Assembly (NCBI GenBank): GCA_937996235.1
Contig: CALKVK010000006.1
Location: 62,001-126,000, forward strand
DNA from: an uncultured bacterium
GTDB lineage: Bacteria; Planctomycetota; JAJSAM01; JAJVHW01
Direction of reading: 5' to 3'
Length of the DNA stretch: 64,000 bases
Shown piece after piece: positions 41,539 through 49,023 of this stretch. Below the pieces are notes generated by a model. That model had not been told where the DNA came from. It saw nothing but the letters and a program-made list of their open reading frames with translations, and searched no databases. Each line of letters opens with the position of its first letter. The stretch's first letter is position 1. The position numbers and the translations under genes are program-made.

Positions 41539-43596
41539 ATGAGCGCGCGCTTCGTCCTGAAGTTCAAGCTGAAGGGGCGTCCGAACCGCGACCGCCCCGA
41601 CGTGACGCGCGAGACGCGCCGCGTCGTGCTCGGCTCGCGGCCGCTCGCCGACATCTACGTCAAGGATCGCCTCGTCTCCCAGGAGGCGATCGCGTTCGAC
41701 TACGACGGCTCGCGGCTGCAGGTCGAGGTGCTCGGCTCCCTCAGCGGCGTGTTCGTCGACGGCAGCCCGGTCGAGGGCGTCGGGCGCATCGGCAACGGCT
41801 CGACGGTGCACGTCGGCCACACGTTCGTCGAGGTCGCGGTGGACCCCGCGACGTCCACGTGCACGCTCACGACGTCGGAGCTCTACCTGCCGTCGTTCGT
41901 GGACGGCGTCGTCAAGCGCGCGAAGGTCGATCCGCCGTTCGCGCTCGGCGACTCCGGTCCGCAGGAGCACCGCTGGGGCCGCAACCCGCTCCTGCGCCGT
42001 GCCAACTGGGGCGCCGTCGCGCTGGGCGCGATCGTGCTGCTGGCGTTCCCGTTCCTCGGCGAGTCCGAGCTGCTGTCGCGGGGCGAACTCGCGCGCGCTC
42101 ACCAGCCGCACGCGACGCCCGAGTCGCCGGGCACGTGCAGCGACTGCCACGCGCCGTTCAGCTCGGACTACGCGCCGCGCTGCGCGAAGTGCCACGAGGG
42201 CTACGCCGTCCCCGAGCTCCACCCGTTCGGTCTCGCGGCCGAGACCTCGTGCTCCGAGTGCCACGCGGACCACGCCGGCGCCGACTCCGACCTGCTGCCC
42301 GCGTCCGCACGCGAGGTGGACCCGAAGACCGGCTGGAAGCGCATGTGCCTGCAGTGCCACGGCGTCATGGAGCCGGGGCAGAAGGAGCGCAAGGTCCGCG
42401 ACGAGCCGGGCGTGCCGACGCAGCGCTGGCTGCACGTCGACGGCTTCAGCCACGGCGATCACCGCATCGTCGACGGCCGCTCGCGGCTCGCCGCCGTGCC
42501 CGTGGCGCCGTCCCCCGAGGCGGGGCAGGTGCCGATCGCGTGCGCGAAGTGCCACACGCCGATCAGCGCGGGGGGCGAGGCGTCGCCGATCGCGTCGTCG
42601 GACTTCGCGCTGGTCACGTACGAGCGCTGCCTCGACTGTCACGCCGACTGGAAGGTCGAGGTGCACGGCCGCGACGACGGCGGCGTCGCCTGCTACGTCT
42701 GCCACGCGCCGGCCGCGACGCCGGCGGACATCACGAAGGCGCTGCGTCAGGTCGAGCTGCCCGCGCTCGGCGGGAAGTGGTCGGTCGCGCCGCGTGCGCA
42801 CGACTTCGCGAAGGAGGACTGCACGCGCTGTCACGTGGAGCCGCGCACGGCGGGCCAGGCCACGGGCGCGCGGATCGAGGCCGTCTTCCGCCACGACCAC
42901 CACCTGCCCGGGATCGACGTGCCCGCGGGCACCGGTCTCGTCTACTCGCAGGCATGCGTGCCGTGCCACGCGAGCGTCGCGGGCTCCGACTCGCTCGCGG
43001 GCGTCGCGCTCGTGGACACGAGCGGCTGCACGGACTGCCACACGGGCGAGGCGCCGCAGCCCGTCGCGGCGGGCGGTGCCCCGAAGCGCCGCGTCAACGA
43101 CATGTTCCACCGCCTGCACGCCATCGACCCGGCGACGCTCGCACAGGGCGCGACGCGCACGTTCGCGCAGCGCGAGAAGCTCGCGACCGGCTGCATCGCG
43201 TGCCACGTGCCCGTCGCGGGCGAGGCGCAGATGGGCTACCGCGACGGCGCGCTCGACTGCAGCGCCTGCCACCAGCGGCACGCGAACGTCGGCCAGGGCC
43301 GCTGCGTGCTCTGCCACGTGGACCGGCAGTTCGCGGGCAACCGGCGCCCGGACGGGCGCATCGACTTCGTCTACCAGGAAGAGGGCATCTTCGACCGCGC
43401 GAAGGCCGTCACGAAGACGACCGCCGCGATCGCGAAGTTCGACCACTTCAGCCGCGGCCACGTGGACAGCGGCTGCGAGGACTGCCACGACACCGCGAAG
43501 GTGGACGCCGCCGAGCGTGTGCTCGACGTCGCCTGGCCGGCGGTGGACGAGGCGTCGTGCGTCAAGTGCCACGCGCTCGAGCGCTACCACCGCTGA
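41539..43596 (+). CDS. FHA - transmembrane helix - 15-haem cytochrome c fusion
   Basis: The 685-aa protein starts with an FHA-like beta domain (residues about 1-110: VVLGSRPLADIYVKDRLVS, GVFVDGSPV), crosses the membrane once (about 153-174, WGAVALGAIVLLAFPFLG), and continues with 15 CxxCH motifs (first CSDCH at about residue 200, last CVKCH near the end). Orientation follows: FHA inside, haems outside. The usual FHA Ser-x-x-His and Asn residues are not conserved (SQEA instead of SxxH; LSG in place of a loop Asn), so phosphopeptide binding may be lost or altered. It starts immediately after the ferredoxin fusion stop and closes the redox cluster. Confidence 0.9.
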   Translation: MSARFVLKFKLKGRPNRDRPDVTRETRRVVLGSRPLADIYVKDRLVSQEAIAFDYDGSRLQVEVLGSLSGVFVDGSPVEGVGRIGNGSTVHVGHTFVEVAVDPATSTCTLTTSELYLPSFVDGVVKRAKVDPPFALGDSGPQEHRWGRNPLLRRANWGAVALGAIVLLAFPFLGESELLSRGELARAHQPHATPESPGTCSDCHAPFSSDYAPRCAKCHEGYAVPELHPFGLAAETSCSECHADHAGADSDLLPASAREVDPKTGWKRMCLQCHGVMEPGQKERKVRDEPGVPTQRWLHVDGFSHGDHRIVDGRSRLAAVPVAPSPEAGQVPIACAKCHTPISAGGEASPIASSDFALVTYERCLDCHADWKVEVHGRDDGGVACYVCHAPAATPADITKALRQVELPALGGKWSVAPRAHDFAKEDCTRCHVEPRTAGQATGARIEAVFRHDHHLPGIDVPAGTGLVYSQACVPCHASVAGSDSLAGVALVDTSGCTDCHTGEAPQPVAAGGAPKRRVNDMFHRLHAIDPATLAQGATRTFAQREKLATGCIACHVPVAGEAQMGYRDGALDCSACHQRHANVGQGRCVLCHVDRQFAGNRRPDGRIDFVYQEEGIFDRAKAVTKTTAAIAKFDHFSRGHVDSGCEDCHDTAKVDAAERVLDVAWPAVDEASCVKCHALERYHR

Positions 43597-43720
43597 GGAC
43601 CGGCGAGACTCCGGTCACCGGTGCGGCGCCGCGCAGGCCCCTCGCCGCGCGAACGGAACGCGGGACTGCGCCGGTCCGTTAGACTGGCGGGCCTCGACGA
43701 ACCCCCGACAGGAGATCCCG

Positions 43721-44152
43721 ATGATCCGCAACCTCGTCACGTCCACCCTGGCCGCCGCCTTCCTCGCGCTCGCGCTCGGCGGCTGCGACCTCTGCTGCGG
43801 CGGCTCCGCCGAGACGGCCGCGCCGGCCGCCGACTCGAAGGCCGCCTCCCTCGACGGCCCCGCCGTCTGCCCGGTGGCCGCGTCGGCCGCCCACGGCGAC
43901 ATCGCCGCCGACGCCATGGGCGGCGGAACGCCCGCCTGCTGCCCGATGGACGGCGCCTGCCCGTCGGAGACGGCCGACGACTGCTCCGAGTGCACGCTGC
44001 CGCAGGACTGCGGCGACTGCGACGAGATCGCGGAGTGCGACGAGGCCGGCGACTGCAGCGACTGCGAGAAGCAGTCGGAGTGCGGCGACTGCCCGAAGCA
44101 GAAGGAGTGCAGCGACGGGAAGTGCGACCTCCCGGCGAAGCCGCAGGACTGA
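43721..44152 (+). CDS. Cysteine-rich lipoprotein
   Basis: The 143-aa product has a lipoprotein signal (FLALALGGC, lipidated Cys22) followed by CC at 25-26 and 15 more cysteines, 18 in total. The C-terminal half is a run of acidic C-x2-C pairs (CSECTLPQDCGDC, DCSDCEKQSECGDC, KECSDGKCDLP). No fold or family is recognised. The pattern suggests metal (Cu, Zn) or Fe-S/haem-chaperone binding at the cell envelope, which would fit its place 125 nt after the multihaem cluster. It has its own GGAG ribosome-binding site and probable terminator. Confidence 0.78.
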   Translation: MIRNLVTSTLAAAFLALALGGCDLCCGGSAETAAPAADSKAASLDGPAVCPVAASAAHGDIAADAMGGGTPACCPMDGACPSETADDCSECTLPQDCGDCDEIAECDEAGDCSDCEKQSECGDCPKQKECSDGKCDLPAKPQD

Positions 44153-44188
44153 GCTCCTCGCGCAGCGCGTGCCTTCGGGTGCGCCGAC

Positions 44189-44219
44189 ACGGCCCGGGCG
44201 GGACTCCCGCCCGGGCCGT
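44189..44219 (+). terminator. Hairpin after the Cys-rich lipoprotein gene
   Basis: ACGGCCCGGGCGGGA (44189-44203) is the inverse of 44205-44219, forming a very stable 12-15 bp GC stem 36 nt after the stop codon. No U-tract follows (TACGCG). Confidence 0.6.
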
Positions 44220-44365
44220 ACGCGTTCCGGGGTGACACACGTCGCAGGAGCGTGGCGCCCAACCCACCGCGCCGTCTGCCGAACGCGCGCCGATCCGCGG
44301 CCCCCGCGTATCCTCTCGGGCGGTCGCAGCGCGCGGCCGCGCCGAGTCCACGCAGAGGAGCAGCC

Positions 44366-45562
44366 ATGTCGTTCACCAAGGCCTACATCCCCTACGGCAC
44401 CTACTGGAGCACGCCGTTCTGCCGCTGGCAGGGCGCCCTCGCCGAGCAGAACTCCGTGGAACTCGCCGCCCGCACGGCGGGCCGCTTCCTCGCCGGCCGC
44501 GGGATCGGCGCCGACCACGTCGACGGCCTCGTCCTCGGCGTCACCGTGCCCCAGCACCGCAGCTTCTACGGCGGACCGTGGAGCGCCGTGCTCGCGGGCC
44601 TGCCGGGCGTCACGGGGCCGATGGTCTCGCAGGCCTGCGCGACGTCGGCGCGCGCCCTCTACGAGGCGGCGGCCGAGATCGAGACGGGCGTGCGCAGCGG
44701 CGTGCTCGCGCTCACGTGCGACCGCACGAGCAACGGCCCGCACGTCTACTACCCGAGCCCGGCGGGCGTGGGCGGCCGCGGCGCGACCGAGGAGTGGGTC
44801 TGGGACAACTTCAACGCCGACCCGAACACCGGGAAGGCGATGCTCATGACGGCCGAGGCCGTCGCGAAGAAGGCGGGCATCTCCAAGGAGGAGCAGGACG
44901 CGCTGACGCTGCTGCGCAGCGAGCAGTACCAGGCCGCGCTCGCGGACGACCGCGCGTTCCAGCGGCGCTACATGTTCGGCGCCGAGATCCCGAAGGGCCG
45001 CAAGCAGACGGTCACGATCGACGCCGACGAGGGCGTGTTCCCGACGACGAAGGAGGGCCTCGCGGGCCTGAAGCCCGTGCTGCCCGACGGCACCGTCTCG
45101 TTCGGCACCCAGACGTACCCCGCCGACGGCAACGCCGGCATGCTCGTCACGACGAAGGAGCGCGCGCAGGCGCTCTCGAAGGACGGCGGCCCGCTGGTCC
45201 GCGTCGTGTCGTTCGGCGACGCGCGCGTCGAGAAGGGCTTCATGCCGATGGCGGTCGTGCCCGCGGCGCGCAAGGCGCTCGAGCGCGCGGGCATCGCGGC
45301 GAAGGACTGCGCCGCGATCAAGACGCACAACCCGTTCGCGGTGAACGACGTGTTCCTGTCGCGCGAGCTGGGCATCCCGGCCGAGTCGTTCAACCGCTAC
45401 GGCTCGCCCCTCGTCTACGGCCACCCGCAGGGCCCGACCGGCATGCGCGTGATGGTCGAGATGATCGAGGAGCTCGCGCTGCGCGGCGGCGGCTACGGGC
45501 TCTTCAGCGGCTGCGCGGCGGGCGACACGGCGATGGCCGTGGTGCTCCAGGTCGGCGCCTGA
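44366..45562 (+). CDS. Thiolase-family protein (acetyl-CoA acetyltransferase-like)
   Basis: A 398-aa thiolase fold. The nucleophile Cys91 is in SQACATSARAL; the second-half motifs KTHNPFAVND, YGHPQGPTG and the C-terminal CxG-type SGCAAGDTAM are present. The middle GNAGMLVTTKERA is also typical. Thiolases interconvert acetoacetyl-CoA and acetyl-CoA or cleave beta-ketoacyl-CoA; the His of the usual GHP/NHEAFA motif is represented here by HNPFAVND, so substrate may differ. The ATG at 44366 has GGAG upstream. Monocistronic or with the following pentapeptide protein (13 nt gap). Confidence 0.88.
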   Translation: MSFTKAYIPYGTYWSTPFCRWQGALAEQNSVELAARTAGRFLAGRGIGADHVDGLVLGVTVPQHRSFYGGPWSAVLAGLPGVTGPMVSQACATSARALYEAAAEIETGVRSGVLALTCDRTSNGPHVYYPSPAGVGGRGATEEWVWDNFNADPNTGKAMLMTAEAVAKKAGISKEEQDALTLLRSEQYQAALADDRAFQRRYMFGAEIPKGRKQTVTIDADEGVFPTTKEGLAGLKPVLPDGTVSFGTQTYPADGNAGMLVTTKERAQALSKDGGPLVRVVSFGDARVEKGFMPMAVVPAARKALERAGIAAKDCAAIKTHNPFAVNDVFLSRELGIPAESFNRYGSPLVYGHPQGPTGMRVMVEMIEELALRGGGYGLFSGCAAGDTAMAVVLQVGA

Positions 45563-45575
45563 GCGCCGTCCGCGC

Positions 45576-46202
45576 GTGACGCAGCACGCCCCCGGCGAGG
45601 AGACGCGCGCGCGGCTCCTCGCCGGCGGGCGGCTCTTCGACGCCGAGATCGACGGCGTCGACGCCTCGGAGCGCGTGCTCGACGGGCTCGTGCTCGAGGA
45701 CTGCACGGTGCGCTCGGGGCGCTTCGTCGCGACGCGCGTCGTCCGTGGGCGCATCGTCTCGACGCGCTTCGAGGACTGCGACCTGACCGCCGCGCGCCTC
45801 GCCGAGTGCGCGCTGCACGAGGTGCGCTTCGTGCGCTGCCGGCTGCGCAGCGTCGACTTCACGCTCGCTGCGTCACTGCGCGCGCTCGCGTTCGAGGAGT
45901 GCGTGCTCGACGGCGCCGGCTTCGCGGGCCTCGAGCTGCCGGGGCTGGTGCTCTCACGCGGCTCGGCGCGCGAGGCGCTCTTCGAGGACGCGCGGCTGCG
46001 CGGCGCGGACCTGCGCGGCGCGGATCTCACCGGGGCCGTGTTCGCGGGTGCCGACCTGCGCGGCGCGGACCTGCGCGACGCGCGGGGCTACGCGTTCGAC
46101 CCGCGGGCCGTGCGCGTCGCCGGGCTGCGCGTCTCCCTGCCGGAGGGCGCGGCGCTCCTCGCCGCACTCGGCATCCGCTTCGACGCGCTCGACGACGCGT
46201 GA
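45576..46202 (+). CDS. Pentapeptide-repeat protein
   Basis: A 208-aa protein with A(D/N)LxX-type pentapeptides, clearest at residues about 140-170 (LRGADLRGADLTGAVFAGAD). The earlier part (about 35-135) also has 20-25-residue rungs of C-x-(V/F/L) pattern, such as LEDCTVRSGRF, consistent with a right-handed quadrilateral beta-helix. The C-terminal 35 residues are a small helix-strand cap. Function unknown; it is not specifically like Qnr/MfpA. GTG at 45576, 13 nt after the thiolase stop. Confidence 0.8.
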   Translation: MTQHAPGEETRARLLAGGRLFDAEIDGVDASERVLDGLVLEDCTVRSGRFVATRVVRGRIVSTRFEDCDLTAARLAECALHEVRFVRCRLRSVDFTLAASLRALAFEECVLDGAGFAGLELPGLVLSRGSAREALFEDARLRGADLRGADLTGAVFAGADLRGADLRDARGYAFDPRAVRVAGLRVSLPEGAALLAALGIRFDALDDA

Positions 46203-46218
46203 GCGCCGCGGAACGGGT

Positions 46219-46252
46219 GCGGGGCGCCGACACGTGCGTGTCGGCGCCCCGC
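46219..46252. terminator. 15-bp hairpin between convergent genes
   Basis: GCGGGGCGCCGACAC (46219-46233) pairs perfectly with 46238-46252 around GTGC. It lies between the stops of the pentapeptide gene and the PEP-CTERM-like gene and can terminate both; no U-tract. Confidence 0.65.
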
Positions 46253-46301
46253 GGTGCAGCCCCCCGGAGACGGGACGGGGAGCCGCGGGAGGATCGGAGC
46301 G

Positions 46302-47132
46302 CTACGCGATCTGCGCGCGGCGGCGGCGGCGGGCGATCAGCCCGAGCCCGCCGAGCATGCCCATGCCGAGCAGCGCGGCCGGCGGCAGCGGGACCGCGGC
46401 GACCGGCGTGCCGAGGCACGTGTTGTCCACGGCGATGCCGTCGCGGACGTCGATGAACGTGAACCAGCCGTAGCGGTTGCCGCCGACGACCGACGCGATC
46501 AGGTCGCCCGCGTCGGAGCGCGTCTCGGTGAACAGCAGCGTGCCGTTCGAGTCGCGCAGGTTCAGGTCCACGGCGAGGACGCCCGAGCCGTCGTCGTAGA
46601 ACACGTGCTCGAACGTGTACCAGCCCGAGTTCGTCACCGAGTAGTGGTTGATGTTCTCGAGGTCCTGGCGGACGGCGAAGTTCGTGTTGTTGCTGCCCGC
46701 GACGAGCAGCTCGCCCGTCGAGGTGTCCTGCGTGACGTGGAAGATGAAGTCGCGCAGGTGGGCGCCCGTCTGCCGGCTCGAAGCGACCGTGTAGTCGAAG
46801 CCGCTGCCCGCGGCCCAGCTCGTGTCGAGGTAGATGTCCACCGACGCCGAGTAGGTGCCCGGCCAGACGCTGCTGTAGCCGCCGAAGTTCGTGAACGGCG
46901 CGCTGCTCGAGTCGCCGTCGAAGATCGCGTGCCAGCTCCCGCCGGCCGACGTGATGCCGCCCGTCCCCGACGCCACGCGCGTGACGCTGCCGTACCAGCC
47001 GTTCGAGCTGTCGGTCCAGCCCGAGGTGTCGGTCTCGAAGTCCTGCGAGAACGTGGTGCCGGCGTGTGCCGGCGCGGCGACCGCCGCGATGGCAGCGAGT
47101 GCGAGACCCGCCGCCCAGACGTGTCGAATCAT
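46302..47132 (-). CDS. Exported protein with PEP-CTERM-like sorting tail
   Basis: A 276-aa protein with a signal peptide (about residues 1-23), a beta-sandwich-like body (FSQDFETDTSGWTDSSNG, TFTNFGGYSS-type and AVDNTCLG segments) reminiscent of PEP-CTERM-associated extracellular domains, and a C-terminal VPLPPAALLGMGMLGGLGLI helix followed by ARRRRR. This tripartite tail is a VPLPA-type variant of the PEP-CTERM/exosortase signal, implying sorting to the surface and biofilm matrix. No exosortase gene is in the window. Good ribosome-binding site (GGGAGAAGG) before the ATG at 47132. Confidence 0.82.
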   Translation of the reverse strand: MIRHVWAAGLALAAIAAVAAPAHAGTTFSQDFETDTSGWTDSSNGWYGSVTRVASGTGGITSAGGSWHAIFDGDSSSAPFTNFGGYSSVWPGTYSASVDIYLDTSWAAGSGFDYTVASSRQTGAHLRDFIFHVTQDTSTGELLVAGSNNTNFAVRQDLENINHYSVTNSGWYTFEHVFYDDGSGVLAVDLNLRDSNGTLLFTETRSDAGDLIASVVGGNRYGWFTFIDVRDGIAVDNTCLGTPVAAVPLPPAALLGMGMLGGLGLIARRRRRAQIA

Positions 47133-47370
47133 GGTCCTTCTCCCGTCTCTCCTCCGCGTGTCCGGCACGCGACCGGCCGGAGCCCCACAGGTCCCGACAT
47201 GTGCTCATTCCGGCTTCGAGGCGGGGCTTTTACGCGAATCGCGTGAGGACGCGACGTAGGTCACGTGACGGGCGCCCCGCGGCACCTGGCGGATGCATGA
47301 CGGCTCTCTGACGCTCGTCCCGTAGCGTCTGGGCTGCGGAGACCCGAGGGTCCACGGCAGGGAGGCGACG

Positions 47371-48471
47371 ATGCGAGCTCGATTCGTCCTGGCGGCGACG
47401 TTCCTCATTCCCCTGGTGCTCGTGGCGCGTGCCGAGGACGACACGCCCGGCGCGCCCGCGCCCGCGGCGGCGCCGGCCGACGACGGCATCCTCGGCGTCG
47501 GCGACGCGGCTCCCTCGCTCACGATCGCCGAGTGGGTCAAGGGCGACCCGGTGGAGAAGTTCGAGCCCGGGCGCATCTACGTCGTCGAGTTCTGGGCGAC
47601 GTGGTGCGGCCCGTGCGTGGCCGGCATGCCGCACCTCTCCGCGGTCCAGGCCGAGTACCGCGACCACGGCGTCACCGTGATCGGCGTCAGCAGCGCGGAC
47701 CGCAACGGGAACTCGCTGCCGAAGGTCAAGCGCATGGTGGCCGACAAGGGCGACACCATGGCCTACACGGTGGCGTGGGACAGGGAACGCGCGACGAACG
47801 ACGCGTGGATGCTCGCCGCGCGGCGCAACGGCATCCCGTGCTGCTTCGTCGTCGACGGCACGGGACACATCGCGTACGTCGGGCACCCGATGTGGCTCGA
47901 CATCCCGCTTGCGCACCTCGCGAAGGGCGACTTCGACGCCGCCGCGTGCGCCGCCGAGGTGGCCGGGGGCGAGAACGCGCTCGACGCCGCGTTCGGCGCG
48001 ATGCGCAACGACCCCGCCGCCGCGCTCGAGCAGCTCGACGCGTTCGCCGAGCGCTTCCCGGCGGCCGCCTCGCAGTTCGCCGACACGCGCTTCGCCCTCG
48101 CCGTGCGTGCCGGCGACGCCGAGCGCATCGCCAAGCTCGCCGACGTGCTCGTCGCCGAGGGCGTCGCGCGCCGCGACGCGCAGCGCCTGAACGGCGTGGC
48201 GTGGGCGCTCGTCGATCCCGCGACGCCGCTCGCCGAGCGCCACCTCGACCTCGCGCTCGAGGCGGCGTCTGCCGCGAATGCGCTGAGCGGCGGGAACGAC
48301 GCCGCGGTGCTCGACACGCTCGCGCGCGTCTACCACTGGCGCGGCGACGTGAGCCGCGCGATCACGCTGCAGAAGAAGGCCGTCGCGATCGCGACCGCGG
48401 AGGGCGGCGACGCCGCGCTGGCCGCCGACCTGCAGCGCACGCTCGCGGAGTACGAGAAGGGCGCGAAGTAG
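47371..48471 (+). CDS. Exported thioredoxin-fold (TlpA/AhpC-TSA-like) protein with TPR-like tail
   Basis: A 366-aa protein with a signal peptide (residues 1-21) and a redoxin domain (about 40-190) with the active site WATWCGPC (Cys79 and Cys82) and a cis-Pro context at RRNGIPCCFVVD. The C-terminal 150 residues are alpha-helical, TPR-like (NDAAVLDTLARVYHWRGD, then ITLQKKAVAIATAEGG). Probably a periplasmic thiol-disulfide oxidoreductase, as in cytochrome c maturation or Cys-protein reduction, which fits the surrounding wealth of c-type haems; that link is inference. GGGAGG ribosome-binding site. Confidence 0.88.
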   Translation: MRARFVLAATFLIPLVLVARAEDDTPGAPAPAAAPADDGILGVGDAAPSLTIAEWVKGDPVEKFEPGRIYVVEFWATWCGPCVAGMPHLSAVQAEYRDHGVTVIGVSSADRNGNSLPKVKRMVADKGDTMAYTVAWDRERATNDAWMLAARRNGIPCCFVVDGTGHIAYVGHPMWLDIPLAHLAKGDFDAAACAAEVAGGENALDAAFGAMRNDPAAALEQLDAFAERFPAAASQFADTRFALAVRAGDAERIAKLADVLVAEGVARRDAQRLNGVAWALVDPATPLAERHLDLALEAASAANALSGGNDAAVLDTLARVYHWRGDVSRAITLQKKAVAIATAEGGDAALAADLQRTLAEYEKGAK

Positions 48472-48482
48472 ACGTAGGCGGC

Positions 48483-48968
48483 GTGCGCGCCCGTCCGTCG
48501 CCCGTCGCTTCGACCGTCGTGCGCCGCTGCCCGGCGGGGCACCCGCTCGTCGTGCGCTGCCATCCGCTGCGCGAGGAGCGCGACGGCCCCGCGCCGTTCC
48601 CGACGCTCTACTGGCTCGTGTGCGACGAGGTCGCGCGCCAGGTCGCCCGCCTCGAGTACCGGGGCGGCGTCGCGGCGATCGAGCGGCGGATCGCCGACGA
48701 CGCCGAGCTGCGCGCGCGCGTCCATGCGGACCACGAGGCGTACGTGCGCGAGCGCTGGGAGCTGCTCGGCGACGCGGAGCGCGCGGCGCTCGAGGCGGCC
48801 GGGCGTGCGACGGCGCTGACGGGGCGCGGCATCGGCGGCATCGCGAACCGCGACGCCGTGAAGTGCCTGCACCTGCACTACGCGCACCACCTCGCGCGCG
48901 GGAGTGCGATCGGCCGAGAGATCGACGCGCTCGCGCCGATCGCGCTCTGCGGCGCGACCGACGTGTGA
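48483..48968 (+). CDS. DUF501 family protein
   Basis: The 161-aa protein has RRCPAGHPLVVRCHPL, FPTLYWLVCDEV and the C-terminal GIGGIANRDAVKCLHLHYAH, the conserved marks of DUF501 (a family found next to Ppx/GppA or enolase genes in Actinobacteria). Biochemical role unknown. GTG start at 48483, 11 nt after the thioredoxin gene stop, so probably co-transcribed. The cysteine and His cluster near VKCLHLHYAHH could bind metal. Confidence 0.8.
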   Translation: MRARPSPVASTVVRRCPAGHPLVVRCHPLREERDGPAPFPTLYWLVCDEVARQVARLEYRGGVAAIERRIADDAELRARVHADHEAYVRERWELLGDAERAALEAAGRATALTGRGIGGIANRDAVKCLHLHYAHHLARGSAIGREIDALAPIALCGATDV

Positions 48969-48978
48969 CGGATCGAAC

Positions 48979-49015
48979 GGGCCGCCGCCGCGGGAGCTCC
49001 CCGCGACGGCGGCCC
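48979..49015. terminator. Hairpin between convergent genes
   Basis: GGGCCGCCGCCGCGGG (48979-48994) pairs with 48999-49015 with one mismatch or bulge, loop AGCT. Lies between the DUF501 stop (48968) and the decahaem gene stop (49024); a bidirectional terminator without U-tract. Confidence 0.65.
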
Positions 49016-49023
49016 AGCCCGGA

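Noticed and set aside
39334..43590. 1418-codon minus-strand frame opposite the CNB-ferredoxin and 15-haem genes
   Set aside because: Composition is the mirror of CxxCH and PPG coding; no recognisable domain. GC-driven shadow.
43721..44152. Considered as the BufA precursor of the MNIO pair
   Set aside because: 25 kb away, has a lipobox and lacks a clear DUF2282-type core; kept only as a speculative target.
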